DNA of 64,000 nucleotides from NCBI RefSeq assembly GCF_903944925.1, contig NZ_CAJATU010000141.1:62001-126000 (forward strand). Reading direction: 5' to 3'. The stretch is from an uncultured Rhodopila sp. (lineage in GTDB: Bacteria; Pseudomonadota; Alphaproteobacteria; Acetobacterales; Acetobacteraceae). Positions 60,235 through 64,000 of this stretch are shown here, in pieces. The notes beneath the pieces are model-generated. The model did no database searches and was not told the DNA's origin. It saw nothing but the letters and a program-made list of their open reading frames with translations. Made by a program: the position numbers and the translations under genes. Each line of letters begins with the position of its first letter. The stretch's first letter is position 1.

Positions 60235-60315
60235 GTGCTACAACACCTTACGCTCCTGGCGCTTACTGTGGTGATCGTGACCATCAAAGTCAAGATCATC
60301 ATCAAGAAGCGATAG
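60235..60315 (+). CDS. 26-residue hydrophobic/cationic microprotein, copy 2
   Basis: A GTG at 60235 with GGAGGT 7 bases upstream starts a 26-codon frame ended by TAG, 46 bases from the acnA stop on the other strand. Relative to copy 1 three residues differ: E3Q, N4H and I11T. The span and the cationic tail KVKIIIKKR are unchanged. The use of GTG may lower expression compared with copy 1. It has the same leader and trailing hairpins. No family is recognised. Function as in copy 1 is unknown; two active copies in tandem is common for type I toxin families, but no antisense RNA promoter can be demonstrated here. Confidence 0.68.
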   Translation: MLQHLTLLALTVVIVTIKVKIIIKKR

Positions 60316-60322
60316 GGGAGTA

Positions 60323-60349
60323 GGCCGGTCCCGCGAAACCGGGCCGGCC
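60323..60349. terminator. Hairpin between microprotein copy 2 and acnA
   Basis: GGCCGGTCC, loop CGCGAAACC, GGGCCGGCC: a 9-bp stem with one G-U pair, between two convergent stop codons. It is the counterpart of the hairpin at 59965 and probably ends transcription of acnA as well as of the microprotein. Confidence 0.6.
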
Positions 60350-60361
60350 TGCCCCGGGTGA

Positions 60362-63055
<2,694 letters not shown>

Positions 63056-63194
63056 GCTGCGATTTCCGCCCCGTTCCTTGGGGCGCCTCTGTTATGCGGC
63101 GGGGGGTGGAGATCGCGCCGCGGATGAAATATTGACAACACGCGGGCTTTAACCACAGCGGCCGGGGATCGTCCACCGGCCGGTTTTGCAGGGG

Positions 63195-63794
63195 ATGGAT
63201 GTGCTGAAGGCAGACGGGGTCGCGGTGTTCCGGGGGGAGCGGCTGGTGTTTCGCGACCTGTCCCTGGCGGTGCCGGCTGGAGGCGCGCTGGTGCTGGCCG
63301 GCCCGAACGGGTCCGGCAAGTCTACCTTGCTGCGGCTGCTGGCCGGGCTGGTGCGGCCGGCGGCGGGGATGGTGCTGTGGGACGGGGAGGACGCGTTCGC
63401 CGATATCGCCGGGCACGGGCGGCGGGTTTGCTATGTCGGGCACCAGGATGCGGTGAAGCCGGGGCTGACGGTGACGGAGAACCTGCGCTTCGCCGCTGTT
63501 GTTTCCGGCCGATCCGTGAGGACGGCGCTCGCGGCGGTCGGGCTGGAGGCGCTGGCCGATCTGCCGGCGCGGATGCTGTCGGCGGGGCAGAAGAGAAGGC
63601 TGGCGCTGTCGCGGCTGGTGCTGTCGGCCGCACCCCTGTGGCTGCTGGATGAGCCGACGCTCGGGCTGGATACGGCGGCGATCGAGCGGTTCGGGGGGCT
63701 GCTGGCGGAGCATCGGGCGGCGGGCGGGATGGTGGTGGCGGCGACTCATGTGCCTCTGCCGCTGGCGGACGTGGCCGGGCTGCGGTTGGGCTGA
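63195..63794 (+). CDS. ccmA: Haem exporter ATP-binding protein CcmA
   Basis: The 199-residue protein is the ABC subunit of the cytochrome c maturation system. [23 protein letters not shown] is Walker [21 protein letters not shown] is typical of Ccm[17 protein letters not shown] the signature, and [11 protein letters not shown] Walker B. It works with CcmB and CcmC on haem-CcmE release. The start is ATG 63195 or GTG 63201; an AGGGG just upstream suits the GTG better (6-base spacing), while the track's TTG 63186 is least likely. Its stop overlaps the ccmB start as TGATG. Confidence 0.95.
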   Translation: MDVLKADGVAVFRGERLVFRDLSLAVPAGGALVLAGPNGSGKSTLLRLLAGLVRPAAGMVLWDGEDAFADIAGHGRRVCYVGHQDAVKPGLTVTENLRFAAVVSGRSVRTALAAVGLEALADLPARMLSAGQKRRLALSRLVLSAAPLWLLDEPTLGLDTAAIERFGGLLAEHRAAGGMVVAATHVPLPLADVAGLRLG

Positions 63795-64000
63795 TGCGGG
63801 TTTTTTGGGCGGTGCTGGCGCGGGATTTGCGCCTGTCGGTGCGGCATGGCGCGGATACGCTGGCGGCGCTGCTGTTCTTCGTGGCGACGGCGTCGCTGTT
63901 TCCTTTGGCGATTGGCCCGGGGCCGGAGACTTTGGGGCGGATCGCGCCGGGGATCATCTGGGTGTGCGCGCTGCTGGCCGCTTTGTTGCCGTTGGATCGG
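63794..64000 (+). CDS. ccmB: Haem exporter permease CcmB, N-terminal part (cut by window edge)
   Basis: ATG 63794 overlaps the ccmA stop and opens a frame that runs off the window, so it is not in the ORF track. The 69 residues visible start [43 protein letters not shown] and then PETLGRIAPGIIWVCALLAALLPLDR. That is the conserved N-terminus of CcmB with its first two membrane helices. Full CcmB has about 220 residues. Confidence 0.93.
   Translation, partial: MRVFWAVLARDLRLSVRHGADTLAALLFFVATASLFPLAIGPGPETLGRIAPGIIWVCALLAALLPLDR

Overview
The window is GC-rich, densely coded bacterial chromosome. An alphaproteobacterium is suggested by an ATP12-type F1-ATPase assembly factor, DUF3297 and DUF3576 proteins, AcnA next to CcmA/CcmB, and a large porin with a small-residue-rich N-terminus. 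A member of the Acetobacteraceae/Rhodospirillales is my best guess; this is inference from gene content, not from a marker gene. No rRNA, tRNA, CRISPR array, transposase or phage gene was found. Both ends are cut inside genes: dnaN on the left (minus strand) and ccmB on the right (plus strand). Neither is in the ORF track because neither has both ends.  Layout. 1-8.5 kb: dnaN 5' end; a small coiled-coil membrane protein plus the decayed tail of a paralogue; an SDR-amidase-MarC operon; a methyltransferase; a STAS protein; and a thiolase / acyl-CoA ligase / DOPA-dioxygenase-like operon. 8.5-17.5 kb: a secreted Cys-rich protein, a PEP-CTERM protein, a parvulin PPIase, DUF3297, a VapC-like toxin with its antitoxin, a P450, two coupled SDRs, a fatty-acyl-CoA ligase and a ThiE-like protein. 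17.7-26.8 kb: porin, DUF3576 lipoprotein, N-formylglutamate amidohydrolase, a pseudokinase/membrane-protein pair, GlsB, YidB, an HSL-type hydrolase and a TAXI-type binding protein. 26.9-32.5 kb: a CelD-type GNAT, an amino-acid-binding protein, a DUF6134-like protein, a Nudix hydrolase and an unusual Nramp-family transporter. 32.5-35 kb: a small accessory islet (orphan Phd antitoxin, TOPRIM protein, gene fragments, one AT-rich membrane protein). 35-45 kb: cydDC, a hybrid histidine kinase, panC, MAPEG, VOC, amidase, gamma-glutamyltransferase and CsaA. 45-54 kb: a four-gene operon with ATGA overlaps (Rlu, AsmA, ATP12, acylphosphatase), a polysaccharide-type ABC exporter, a lytic transglycosylase, a CMD protein and a HAD phosphatase. 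54.5-59.7 kb: a second PEP-CTERM protein, then two tandem adenylate-forming enzymes joined to an MFS carrier. 59.7-64 kb: a tandemly duplicated microprotein cassette, acnA, and ccmA/ccmB.  The most unusual item is at 59.75-60.44 kb. A unit of about 360 bp is present twice in tandem. Each copy holds a 5' hairpin, a strong Shine-Dalgarno sequence, a 26-residue hydrophobic/cationic peptide ORF, and a GC-rich hairpin. The duplication even carried along the last codons of acnA, now a diverged remnant between the copies. The peptide ORFs are too short for the ORF track. The peptide body is kept at 23 of 26 residues while its surroundings have drifted, so it looks like a selected gene. Its shape resembles type I toxins or other membrane microproteins, but I do not recognise it.  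Several starts differ from the track because ribosome binding sites or homologues support others. The clearest case is the acyl-CoA ligase at 5717-7252, whose full N-terminus is open only from a CTG or ATC codon overlapping the thiolase stop.
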